Origin: Chloroflexota bacterium
Lineage (GTDB): Bacteria > Chloroflexota > Anaerolineae > Anaerolineales > Anaerolineaceae
Length of the DNA: 7,086 nt
NCBI GenBank assembly: GCA_011053085.1
Contig: DSBE01000166.1
Coordinates: 1-7,086, forward strand
Direction: 5' to 3'
In this document: one piece after another, positions 1 through 6,146 of the stretch
Numbering within the stretch: position 1 is the stretch's first letter
Layout of the letters: each line of letters begins with the position of its first letter
The notes under the pieces: model-generated
Told to the model about the DNA's origin: nothing
Database searches by the model: none
Seen by the model: only the letters and a program-made list of their open reading frames with translations
Program-made: the position numbers and the translations under genes

Positions 1-1
1 G

Positions 2-1492
2 GAAGCCGGTGATTTTGACCCGGATTGGGCTGCTCAGCGCCTGATCAACCTGGTCAGCGCCTGGCGTGACCAGTTGTTAGAAGCCATGGGCGCCATGGGC
101 ATGCGCGAAGTACGCCGCATGCGTGGCGAACTGGGGCGCGCCATGTTCTACCAACCCGAAGAAATCCGCTTCCGCGCATTATTTTCGCGTCCTGCAGACC
201 TGGATATTCCGATGCTGCCGGCGCTGCCGCCCAACAGCGGCGAATCAGAAGGCGATTTGCGCTGGACGACCGCTCTGATCCTTTCGACTGCTGAACAGGC
301 GCGCACCGCGCGTCCGCCCTCCAATGGGCTGGAATTCCGGTACGGCCGTTCCAACGGTGGGTTTGACCGGCTGCGCTTCCGCTTTGAGCTGGAAGAAGAT
401 ATGCAAAAGTTTGATTGGGATCTGCATGCGGTGGACGAAATTGATCTGTCGATTGAACTCAACCGCCGCAATGATGGACGCCCGGTCAGGCGCATTCCCA
501 TCCCCTGGTATGGCGGGGGGATGTCATTCGGTTCGGTCAGTGTGAACACGATGATGTCGCGCGTGTGTGCGGCAGAGCGCTTTGACACCTTCATTTCCAC
601 CGGTGAGGGCGGCTATCCCGACGACCTGATACCCTACAAAGATCATCTGATCACGCAGGTGGCCACGGGTTTGTTCGGGGTGCGTGAAGAGACCATCCAG
701 CGCGCGCCGATTGTAGAGTTCAAGTATGCGCAAGGCGCCAAGCCCGGCCTGGGCGGGCACCTGCTGGGTGAAAAATCAACTGAAGTGGTGGCAAAGATGC
801 GTCAGGCAGTGGCAGGTTTCAGCCTGTTTTCGCCGTTCCCCTTCCACAGCGTCTACTCGGTGGAAGACCACAAAAAACATGTGGACTGGATCAAGACCGT
901 AAACCTCAAGACGCTGGTCTCGGTCAAGGTTTCCACGCCCACGGATGTCGATATGGTGGCGGTCGGCTCGTATTATGCCGGCGCCAATATCCTGCACATC
1001 GACGGTTCGTATGGCGGGACAGGCGCCGCACCCGAAATCGCCAAGAAGAACATCGCCCTGCCGATTGAATATGCCATCTCGCGCGTGCACGAATTCCTGC
1101 TGCAGGAAGGCATCCGCGATGAGATCACGGTGATGGCATCCGGCGGGGTGCGCACGGCGTTTGATATCGCCAAAGCTATCGCGCTGGGCGCAGATGGTGT
1201 GGTGGTCGGCACAGCAGACCTGGTTGCGATTGGTTGTGTGCGGCTGGGCACCTGTGAAAAGGACAAAGGATGCCCCTTCGGCATCACCACCACCGACCCG
1301 GAGATGTCGAAACTGGTCGACCCCAAGATCAGCACCGAACGCATTGTCAACCTGTACACATCCTGGCAGCTGCAGCTGGCCAATATCGTTAAGAAGCTGG
1401 GCTTCCAATCGGTGCGCGAACTGCGCGGCCGCACGGAGGTGTTGATCTATCTCGAAAAAGAAGGCGATCTGGCTGGCGAGGGAGGCAACTAA
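2..1492 (+). CDS. gltB: FMN-binding glutamate synthase subunit (synthase domain), 5'-truncated by the window edge
   Basis: This is the FMN/synthase part of the glutamate synthase large subunit, which converts 2-oxoglutarate plus ammonia to glutamate in the cytoplasm. The frame is open from base 2, so the true start lies outside; the TTG at 74 is only an internal codon. Visible landmarks: GGGMSFGS (512-535), TGEGG (599-613), the AQGAKPGLGG stretch (about 728-757), SVKVS (about 919-933), the glycine-rich flavin-binding GGTGAAPE (1013-1036) and ASGGVRTAFDIAKAIALGAD (1136-1195). Three cysteines (codons 1235, 1253, 1271) in a C-x5-C-x5-C pattern fit the family's 3Fe-4S site, although E. coli GltB has C-x5-C-x4-C (from memory). 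The usual PPHHD loop reads FSPFPFHSVYSVEDH (827-871), a divergent version. Amidotransferase and GXGXG domains are absent here and lie in the next gene, which starts 1 nt after this stop; the two are surely co-transcribed. The family is clear; the electron donor is unknown. Confidence 0.93.
   Translation, partial: EAGDFDPDWAAQRLINLVSAWRDQLLEAMGAMGMREVRRMRGELGRAMFYQPEEIRFRALFSRPADLDIPMLPALPPNSGESEGDLRWTTALILSTAEQARTARPPSNGLEFRYGRSNGGFDRLRFRFELEEDMQKFDWDLHAVDEIDLSIELNRRNDGRPVRRIPIPWYGGGMSFGSVSVNTMMSRVCAAERFDTFISTGEGGYPDDLIPYKDHLITQVATGLFGVREETIQRAPIVEFKYAQGAKPGLGGHLLGEKSTEVVAKMRQAVAGFSLFSPFPFHSVYSVEDHKKHVDWIKTVNLKTLVSVKVSTPTDVDMVAVGSYYAGANILHIDGSYGGTGAAPEIAKKNIALPIEYAISRVHEFLLQEGIRDEITVMASGGVRTAFDIAKAIALGADGVVVGTADLVAIGCVRLGTCEKDKGCPFGITTTDPEMSKLVDPKISTERIVNLYTSWQLQLANIVKKLGFQSVRELRGRTEVLIYLEKEGDLAGEGGN
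1481..1485 (+). promoter_or_regulatory. Shine-Dalgarno site of the second GOGAT gene
   Basis: GGAGG lies 8 nt before the ATG at 1494 and within the last codons of the upstream gene, whose TAA ends at 1492. This strong site fixes the start at 1494 and indicates coupled translation in one operon. Confidence 0.8.
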
Positions 1493-1493
1493 G

Positions 1494-4163
1494 ATGACCG
1501 ACTATCGATTAATCCAACAACTGCTGGCATCACGCAAAGAACATATGCCGCCGATACAGCTGCAACCATCCAACAACCGCGAAGAAGCTGCTGAGGGCGG
1601 CTGCGGGGTGGTGGGCATGGCGGCATCGTTCCCGGTAGCGGGGCGCCATTTCTTCCAGGCGGCGGAACAGATGCACAACCGCGGCAACGGCAAGGGTGGC
1701 GGCATCGCGGCTGCCGGGCTCAACCCGGCCCAGATGCGTGTATCACCGGAGGTGCTGCGTGATGCTACCCTGCTGCAGGTGGCGTATCTTGACCCCACCA
1801 GCCGCGCCGAGGTGGAAAATGCCTGCATCCTGCCCTGTTATGATGTGCTGCAATCCTATCTGATCGACACTATCGACGATTACCGCGCCATAGAAGGGCT
1901 GGAGGTGAAACCGCCGGATGTGGTGCGCTATTTCGTGCGCGCCAAGCCCGATTGTCTGGCACAGTTTGCACAAGAGAATGGGTTGAACGGCCTTGATCCG
2001 CGCAAGCTGGAAGATGAGTTCGTTTACCGCCAGACCTTTGCGCTCAACACGCAATTCTACGCCAGCCTGGGTGAAAAACGCGCCTTTGTGCTCTCGCACG
2101 CGCGCGACCTGCTGGTGATAAAGATCGTGGGCTATGGCGAACAGGCAGCGCGCTACTACCAGATGGAAGACATGCAGGCGCATTTGTGGATCGCCCACCA
2201 GCGCTACCCGACCAAAGGCCGTGTATGGCACCCCGGCGGAGCGCATCCCTTCATCGGTTTGAATGAAGCCCTGGTTCACAACGGTGACTTTGCCAATTAT
2301 CACGCGGTTTCCACCTACCTGCGCCAGCGCAGTATCACACCCTTGTTCCTGACCGACACCGAGATCAGCGTACTGTTGTTTGACCAGCTTGACCGCGTGT
2401 ATGAATACCCGCTGGAAGCGACCATCGAAGCATTGGCGCCAACCACAGAGCGCGACTTTGCCAAACTGCCGGCGGACAAGCAGAAGATGTACCGCGCGAT
2501 CCAATCCACCCACATTCACGCCTCACCGGATGGCCCGTGGTTCTTCATCATCGCGCGCAGCCAGCCTGACAAAGACCTGTGCCAGCTGCTGGGTATCACC
2601 GATACCTCCATGCTGCGCCCGCAGGTGTTCGCGCTGGTGGATGCCACCGATGGCGACAAACGCTACCAGGTGGGCCTGATTGGCTCGGAAAAGCAGGCCA
2701 TCGATGCCACGCTCAAGAGCCTGCACGAAGAAATCCCGGCGGTGTGCCCGGTGGCAGACCGCTACTGGAACGCGCGCGGCGGTTCTTACAACGATGGGGG
2801 TTCGTTCTCCTTCACCGTACATAAAAGCGACCCTGACGCGCCTTATGGCTCCATCCGCGAACTGGTATGTACCAACAAGTTTGGCGAGCGCATTGAGATC
2901 GCGCAAGACCAGGCGCACATGCTGCCGCGAGATCTCAACAACGGCCACAAACCCTCCACCTTTGCACATGACCTGCTCAAAGAATTGGTGGAATTGCCGC
3001 TGCCGCTGGATACTTCCTATGAACGCCTGATCGACCAGGTCTGGTACCGCATTGAAGGCTGGCTGAAACAGGTCAGTTATGCAGAATTGCAGCATACCAT
3101 CAATTTCTGGGTGTCACAGACCGGTCAGGGCTCCAAATACTGGCTGGTGATATTGATGTTGATGACGCGCATGCGTGACCGCCTGTATGATCCCGGCAGC
3201 AAGCGCCGTGCTTCGCTGCTGTCCATGCTCGACAAAGGCATTGAGCAGGCACTCGATAACGTGCCGTTGTTCGATTCTCGCCAGCCGATGATGGAAGCGC
3301 GCTTCACCTGGGACACCCGTAAAAATTTGATCGCGCCGATGCTGCCCAACGCCGTGCTGGTGCTGGATGTGACCGGTTTTCCGGCAGAGGGCGACGAGGG
3401 GCCGGGTTTGTTCCTGTCACAGGCATCGCGCATGGGCTGGCATCACCTGATCAGCTACCGCTGGCGCGGCCAGCGTTTCCTGGCCTGCAACCTGGGGCCG
3501 GTGGATACCAAACTGCGCTTTGATGCCTACGGTTCGCCGGGCGATTACCTCGCTTCGGGGCTGGATGGCGATCGTGTGAGTGTGTTCGTGCATAACAACG
3601 CGCAGGATCAACTGGCGCAGATTTATAACAAGGGTACCCTGGTGGTGTATGGCGATACCGGCCAGACCTTCATGTATGGCGCCAAGGGCGGCAAAGCCTT
3701 CATCCGCGGCAACGCCGCCGGCCGTCCCTTGATCAACGCAGTCGGGACACCGCGGGTGGTCATCAACGGCACCTGCCTGGATTATCTGGCGGAATCGTTC
3801 ATGGCCGGAAACCCGCTCAAAGGCGGTGGTTTTGTGGTGCTGAACGGCATCGAATTCGATGAACACAGCGGTATGCATGACCTGCCGGAGCCATATCCGG
3901 GCGGCAACCTGTTCTCGCTGGCGTCGGGCGGGGCGATCTACATCCGCGACCCGTTCGGCAAGGTGGAAGAGGATCAGCTTAACGGCGGATTCTTCCAGCC
4001 GATGACGGAGGAAGACCAGCACCTGATCCTGCCCTACCTGCTGGAGAATGAACAGTACTTCGGCATCCCGGTTGATTCTTTGCTGACCGTGAACGGTGAA
4101 AAACGGCCGCTGACGGAGGTCTACCGTAAGGTGGGCGCCGGGGCGGTGGTCGCGCTGCATTGA
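1494..4163 (+). CDS. Glutamate synthase amidotransferase-GXGXG fusion subunit (889 aa)
   Basis: This protein supplies the glutaminase half and the C-terminal structural domain of a split GOGAT. Residues about 37-420 form a class-II (Ntn) glutamine amidotransferase: Cys37 in GGCGVVG is the expected nucleophile, HQRYPT (235-240) holds the glutamine-binding Arg237, HNGD (262-265) the oxyanion-hole Asn/Gly, and TDTE (287-290) the usual acidic motif. Cys37 must become N-terminal, so residues 1-36 look like a cleaved propeptide. Residues about 430-600 are a linker I do not recognise. Residues about 610-790 are the GXGXG beta-helix domain, with regular glycines (G714, G720, G723, G729, G732, G733, G739, G743) and the strongly conserved-looking NAAGRPLINAVG and NGTCLDYLAESFMAG. 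The FMN domain, which sits between these two domains in canonical GltB, is instead the upstream gene. Ammonia would have to pass between two polypeptides. Start choice rests on the GGAGG at 1481. Assignment is secure; whether physiological output is glutamate alone is inference. Confidence 0.93.
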   Translation: MTDYRLIQQLLASRKEHMPPIQLQPSNNREEAAEGGCGVVGMAASFPVAGRHFFQAAEQMHNRGNGKGGGIAAAGLNPAQMRVSPEVLRDATLLQVAYLDPTSRAEVENACILPCYDVLQSYLIDTIDDYRAIEGLEVKPPDVVRYFVRAKPDCLAQFAQENGLNGLDPRKLEDEFVYRQTFALNTQFYASLGEKRAFVLSHARDLLVIKIVGYGEQAARYYQMEDMQAHLWIAHQRYPTKGRVWHPGGAHPFIGLNEALVHNGDFANYHAVSTYLRQRSITPLFLTDTEISVLLFDQLDRVYEYPLEATIEALAPTTERDFAKLPADKQKMYRAIQSTHIHASPDGPWFFIIARSQPDKDLCQLLGITDTSMLRPQVFALVDATDGDKRYQVGLIGSEKQAIDATLKSLHEEIPAVCPVADRYWNARGGSYNDGGSFSFTVHKSDPDAPYGSIRELVCTNKFGERIEIAQDQAHMLPRDLNNGHKPSTFAHDLLKELVELPLPLDTSYERLIDQVWYRIEGWLKQVSYAELQHTINFWVSQTGQGSKYWLVILMLMTRMRDRLYDPGSKRRASLLSMLDKGIEQALDNVPLFDSRQPMMEARFTWDTRKNLIAPMLPNAVLVLDVTGFPAEGDEGPGLFLSQASRMGWHHLISYRWRGQRFLACNLGPVDTKLRFDAYGSPGDYLASGLDGDRVSVFVHNNAQDQLAQIYNKGTLVVYGDTGQTFMYGAKGGKAFIRGNAAGRPLINAVGTPRVVINGTCLDYLAESFMAGNPLKGGGFVVLNGIEFDEHSGMHDLPEPYPGGNLFSLASGGAIYIRDPFGKVEEDQLNGGFFQPMTEEDQHLILPYLLENEQYFGIPVDSLLTVNGEKRPLTEVYRKVGAGAVVALH

Positions 4164-4173
4164 TCTGAAACTC

Positions 4174-4216
4174 GAAACCCGGTTTCTTCCATCGGCACGA
4201 TGGGTAACCGGGTTTC
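4174..4216 (+). terminator. Long hairpin just after the GOGAT operon, possible terminator
   Basis: Arms GAAACCCGGTT (4174-4184) and AACCGGGTTTC (4206-4216) are perfectly complementary, and inside them CCATCG (4189-4194) pairs with CGATGG (4198-4203) around a GCA loop. It starts 10 nt after the GOGAT stop. The T-rich part lies mostly within the stem, so it may act as an mRNA 3' end stabiliser or a mobile palindrome rather than a classical terminator. Confidence 0.55.
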
Positions 4217-4236
4217 TTAATCAACAAGGCAAAGAA

Positions 4237-4270
4237 AAAACGGAGTTTCTCTCTTTTGAAACTCCGTTTT
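4237..4270 (+). terminator. Rho-independent terminator, probably bidirectional
   Basis: A perfect 12-bp stem, AAAACGGAGTTT (4237-4248) with AAACTCCGTTTT (4259-4270), encloses a 10-nt pyrimidine-rich loop. An A-run precedes and a T-run ends the stem, so it would work on either strand. It is the best candidate end for the GOGAT transcript. The core CGGAGTTT recurs in stem-loops at 4368-4399 and 4758-4789, and a shortened form is at 4954-4970. Confidence 0.75.
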
Positions 4271-4296
4271 GGTCTGAACTGCTCCCAAAAGGCTTT

Positions 4297-4328
4297 GAAC
4301 CTCGGGTTACGAGAATAACCCGAGGTTC
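4297..4328. repeat. Palindromic stem-loop, copy A (loop CGAGAA)
   Basis: A perfect 13-bp stem, GAACCTCGGGTTA (4297-4309) with TAACCCGAGGTTC (4316-4328), holds the 6-nt loop CGAGAA (4310-4315) and is followed by TTGTTT. The same stem and same-orientation flanks (CTTT before, TTGTTT after) recur at 4991-5022, but with the loop reverse-complemented. It could also serve as a second + strand terminator for the GOGAT operon. Confidence 0.85.
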
Positions 4329-4353
4329 TTGTTTGCATGTTCGCCCGCGATAC

Positions 4354-4400
4354 CGGCAGGCAGGATCGACATGGAGTTTATGCTTGTAAACTCCGTGTCT
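4354..4400. repeat. 47-nt direct repeat containing a stem-loop, copy 1
   Basis: CGGCAGGCAGGATCGA (4354-4369) leads into a 13-bp stem (4368-4380 with 4387-4399, one T-G wobble at 4372/4395) around the loop TGCTTG. The second copy is at 4744-4790, differing at four positions only. Stem core GGAGTTTA/TAAACTCC resembles the terminator at 4237. Confidence 0.85.
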
Positions 4401-4417
4401 GGGTTAACGCGTTTACG

Positions 4418-4531
4418 CCGTTTCGATTCCTCTATTGCAGAAGGCTGCGCTATCTTCCCGTCAGAAAGACACCATGGGGTTTTGTCCGTCAGCCCGACCG
4501 AGTGAAACGAGCGGAGGGATCGAAACCACCA
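4418..4531. repeat. Tandem intergenic repeat, unit 1 (inverted-repeat-bounded, MITE-like)
   Basis: This unit is repeated almost exactly 150 bp downstream (4568-4682). It is bounded by imperfect inverted ends: GTTTCGATTCCTC (4420-4432) against GAGGGATCGAAAC (4514-4526), one mismatch in 13. It codes for nothing recognisable; short ORFs through it are repeat translations. No transposase is nearby and no clear target-site duplication is visible, so the term MITE-like describes only its form. Confidence 0.85.
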
Positions 4532-4567
4532 GGCATTGTCCATGGCTCGACGACTGAGCATGTTCAA

Positions 4568-4682
4568 CCGTTTCGATTCCTCTATTGCAGATGGCTGCGC
4601 TATCTTCCCGTCAGAAAGACACCACCGCGGTTTTGTCCGTCATCCCGACCGAGTGAAACGAGCGGAGGGATCGAAACCACCA
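4568..4682. repeat. Tandem intergenic repeat, unit 2
   Basis: Near-identical to unit 1 with substitutions at 4592 and 4644 and a small variable patch with a 1-nt insertion at about 4625-4630 (ACCACCGCGG versus ACCATGGGG). Inverted ends are GTTTCGATTCCTC (4570-4582) and GAGGGATCGAAAC (4665-4677). The 36 nt between the units (4532-4567) is unrelated to the repeat. Confidence 0.85.
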
Positions 4683-4722
4683 ACCGCTGCAAGAATTCCA
4701 GACGAGTTTCAGTGTCCAACCA

Positions 4723-4739
4723 TTTCGATTCCTCCGCTC
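4723..4739. repeat. Solo inverted end of the tandem repeat
   Basis: TTTCGATTCCTCCGCTC is the reverse complement, with one mismatch, of the right end of the repeat units (GAGCGGAGGGATCGAAA at 4509-4525 and 4660-4676). It abuts the second 47-nt repeat copy, which suggests a broken third unit in the opposite orientation. Confidence 0.6.
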
Positions 4740-4743
4740 CCTG

Positions 4744-4790
4744 CGGCAGGCAGGATCGATACGGAGTTTATTCTTGTAAACTCCGTATCT
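4744..4790. repeat. 47-nt direct repeat containing a stem-loop, copy 2
   Basis: Copy of 4354-4400. Here the 13-bp stem GATACGGAGTTTA (4758-4770) with TAAACTCCGTATC (4777-4789) is perfect around loop TTCTTG. Relative to copy 1, one pair changes C-G to T-A on both sides (4370/4397 versus 4760/4787), and the wobble of copy 1 becomes a C-G pair (4762/4785). Confidence 0.85.
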
Positions 4791-4800
4791 GCTTTCATAC

Positions 4801-4850
4801 AAGACACCCTGTTTACGAGAATAAACCAGGGGTCGGGATGATCGTGTCTT
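4801..4850. repeat. Two-tier stem-loop with loop CGAGAA
   Basis: Inner stem: CCCTGTTTA (4807-4815) pairs with TAAAC and AGGG (4822-4831, one bulged C) around the loop CGAGAA (4816-4821), the same loop and TTA/TAA closing as copy A at 4297. Outer arms AAGACAC (4801-4807) and GTGTCTT (4844-4850) are also complementary; C4807 can join only one of the two stems. The sequence after it (4851-4890) contains CCTGAGCGAG and AAGGATCC, which look like a worn intergenic repeat, but I cannot define its limits. Confidence 0.55.
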
Positions 4851-4890
4851 CCTGAGCGAGATCTAGCGAAGCTTGTTAGGCTAAGGATCC

Positions 4891-5041
4891 CCACTGTGCC
4901 TCACATATCCCAACCATCGACGAATTATCATGTTAAGATTGATGGCACGTTCGCGGAGAAACTCCGTTTTGGCATATAGTTCAGGTCTTTGAACCTCGGG
5001 TTATTCTCGTAACCCGAGGTTCTTGTTTTTATGTAGCAAAA
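4891..5041. other. Rest of the convergent intergenic region
   Basis: I see no gene here. 4891-4953 is unstructured and locally AT-rich. The region then holds a short hairpin, CGGAG (4954-4958), loop AAA, CTCCG (4962-4966), then TTTT, a reduced form of the terminator at 4237. GAAACTCCGTTTTGG occurs at both 4258-4272 and 4958-4972, each followed about 25-30 nt later by the 13-bp palindrome, so this is a second, degraded copy of the same two-hairpin arrangement. Confidence 0.5.
4991..5030. repeat. Palindromic stem-loop, copy B (loop TTCTCG), followed by a T-run
   Basis: The same 13-bp stem as 4297-4328 (4991-5003 with 5010-5022), but the loop TTCTCG (5004-5009) is the reverse complement of copy A's loop while the flanks keep their orientation. 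TTGTTTTT follows on the + strand, so it has terminator form for + transcription, although the nearest gene on its right (ending at 5042) reads toward it on the minus strand. Confidence 0.85.
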
Positions 5042-5965
5042 TTATGCGGCGCTTTTGCGGTCGTTGATCGCGCGCACCGGGCGCCCTTCGATATAACCGC
5101 GGTAACCCATCGGCGCCAGCTGGAATTTGGGTGCATCTTCATCCGCCCATGCGTAGCCGTAGATCTCCGGGTTGAAGTTTTCGGTCTGCTGCCAGAGTTC
5201 GCGGATGGCATCATCGAAATGTTCATCATCGTAGGGCTGTCCCTGGAAGATGAGCATCTTGCAGGGCGGCAGTTCGATCATCTCGAAGCCTGCGGGAATT
5301 TCGCCGTCATAGTCCAACGGTACTTCCACCCCCTGGGTGTAGGTGGAGGTGCCCGCGGGTTTCAGATTGGGCGGCATCCACATCCCGATCGGTTCATACA
5401 GGGCTTCTTTGATGCTGCTGAGAATGCCCCACACGTCGCAGCCCACCTCATCGCAGTACTCGAAATAATGCGTGGCGGTTTTGCCGCGCATCAGGATCAG
5501 TTTGCGCGCCGGGCGTTCAACAATTTGTACAAATATGGCTTTGGCTGTTTCACTCATTTCTTTTGGTTTTCCTTTCTTTTCCAACAATTTGGCGTAACCG
5601 CGAACATCGGACGGCAGGAACAGAGGGATCGGTTTGGGTTTTTTGGCGTATTGTTTGGGCGTCAGGCCGAACTCTTTGGCGAAGGCACGCGTGAACCCTT
5701 CGTGAGAGTCAAAAACAAAGTCAAACGCCACATCCACCACCCGTACCTTTTCATCCCGCAGTTTGAGCGCCGATTTGGTAAGCCGGAGGCGACGGATATA
5801 GTCAAAGGGGGTGCTGCCGGTGTATTCCTTAAAGATGCGCGCGCAATAATAAGGAGAGTACCCGGCGGCCTTGGCCAGCATCGACAGTGTGATCGGTTCG
5901 TTGACATGATCAGCGATGCAGGTCTGCATTCTTTGAACGGCTTCCAAATGTTCAGGGTTCTTCAC
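5042..5965 (-). CDS. AraC/XylS-family transcriptional regulator with GyrI-like effector-binding domain (307 aa)
   Basis: A DNA-binding regulator with its AraC-type domain at the N-terminus and a ligand domain at the C-terminus, the Rob-like layout. Residues about 8-107 contain two helix-turn-helix segments: ITLSMLAKAAGYSPYYCARIF (about 26-46) and the second around 76-98, followed by the family signature GLTPKQYAK (100-108). A basic linker (about 108-136) leads into residues about 140-297, which fit the GyrI/BmrR-type small-molecule-binding fold (GVEVPLDYDGEIPAGFEMIELPPC, then the aromatic-rich C-terminus). Translation starts at a GTG (complement of 5963-5965) with AGGTG 7 nt upstream; no better start is seen. 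The inducer and targets are unknown; a role in response to a toxic or signalling small molecule is only a family-based guess. It is convergent with the GOGAT operon and no minus-strand terminator with a T-run is visible after its stop. Confidence 0.92.
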   Translation of the reverse strand: MKNPEHLEAVQRMQTCIADHVNEPITLSMLAKAAGYSPYYCARIFKEYTGSTPFDYIRRLRLTKSALKLRDEKVRVVDVAFDFVFDSHEGFTRAFAKEFGLTPKQYAKKPKPIPLFLPSDVRGYAKLLEKKGKPKEMSETAKAIFVQIVERPARKLILMRGKTATHYFEYCDEVGCDVWGILSSIKEALYEPIGMWMPPNLKPAGTSTYTQGVEVPLDYDGEIPAGFEMIELPPCKMLIFQGQPYDDEHFDDAIRELWQQTENFNPEIYGYAWADEDAPKFQLAPMGYRGYIEGRPVRAINDRKSAA

Positions 5966-5970
5966 AATTT

Positions 5971-5991
5971 TTCACCTCAGGAATGAGTATA
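5971..5991 (-). promoter_or_regulatory. Start region of the AraC-type gene: -10 box and Shine-Dalgarno
   Basis: On the minus strand TATACT (5991-5986) is a good -10 hexamer about 20 nt before the GTG, and GAGGTGAA covers the ribosome site. No acceptable -35 hexamer is found at 16-18 nt spacing, consistent with an activator-dependent or weak promoter. Confidence 0.45.
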
Positions 5992-6041
5992 AGGGGGGTG
6001 GGCAAATATTTCTTGACCTGGGTTGCGCTGTTGAGGGGGCT

Positions 6042-6056
6042 ATGTATATTGTACAT
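6042..6056. promoter_or_regulatory. Palindrome upstream of the AraC-type gene, possible operator
   Basis: ATGTA (6042-6046) and TACAT (6052-6056) are perfect inverted arms separated by TATTG. It lies about 50 nt upstream of the putative -10 of the AraC-type gene, a place where a regulator could bind. AraC proteins usually prefer direct repeats, so the binding protein is unknown. Confidence 0.35.
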
Positions 6057-6146
6057 CCGCAACCGCAGTTGTTCCTATGCTGATGGGCGGGGGGTGTCGA
6101 AACTGCCAGGAAGCCGGTCATTTTGTGCAAACGGGGCAAGAGGCGC

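Noticed and set aside
776..1408. Long minus-strand ORFs inside the GOGAT genes (also 1743-2519, 2523-3095, 3417-4160)
   Set aside because: These are shadows of GC-rich coding sequence; the + strand frames carry all the conserved motifs.
4418..4682. CRISPR array
   Set aside because: Only two units of about 115 nt with one 36-nt intervening piece; far too long and too few, and no cas genes.
4337..4855. Open reading frames of 60-172 codons on both strands across the intergenic repeats
   Set aside because: They translate the tandem repeats and hairpins: the same peptide segment (FDSS...KRAEGSKPP) appears twice because the DNA is duplicated. They have no ribosome sites or recognisable domains.
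4991..5030. Terminator of the AraC-type gene
   Set aside because: The T-run follows the stem on the + strand only; on the minus strand the stem is followed by AAAGACC, so it lacks the right polarity for that gene.
5219..5986. Plus-strand ORF of 255 codons opposite the AraC-type gene
   Set aside because: It is antisense to an unmistakable AraC-family protein, lacks recognisable motifs and shows no ribosome site.
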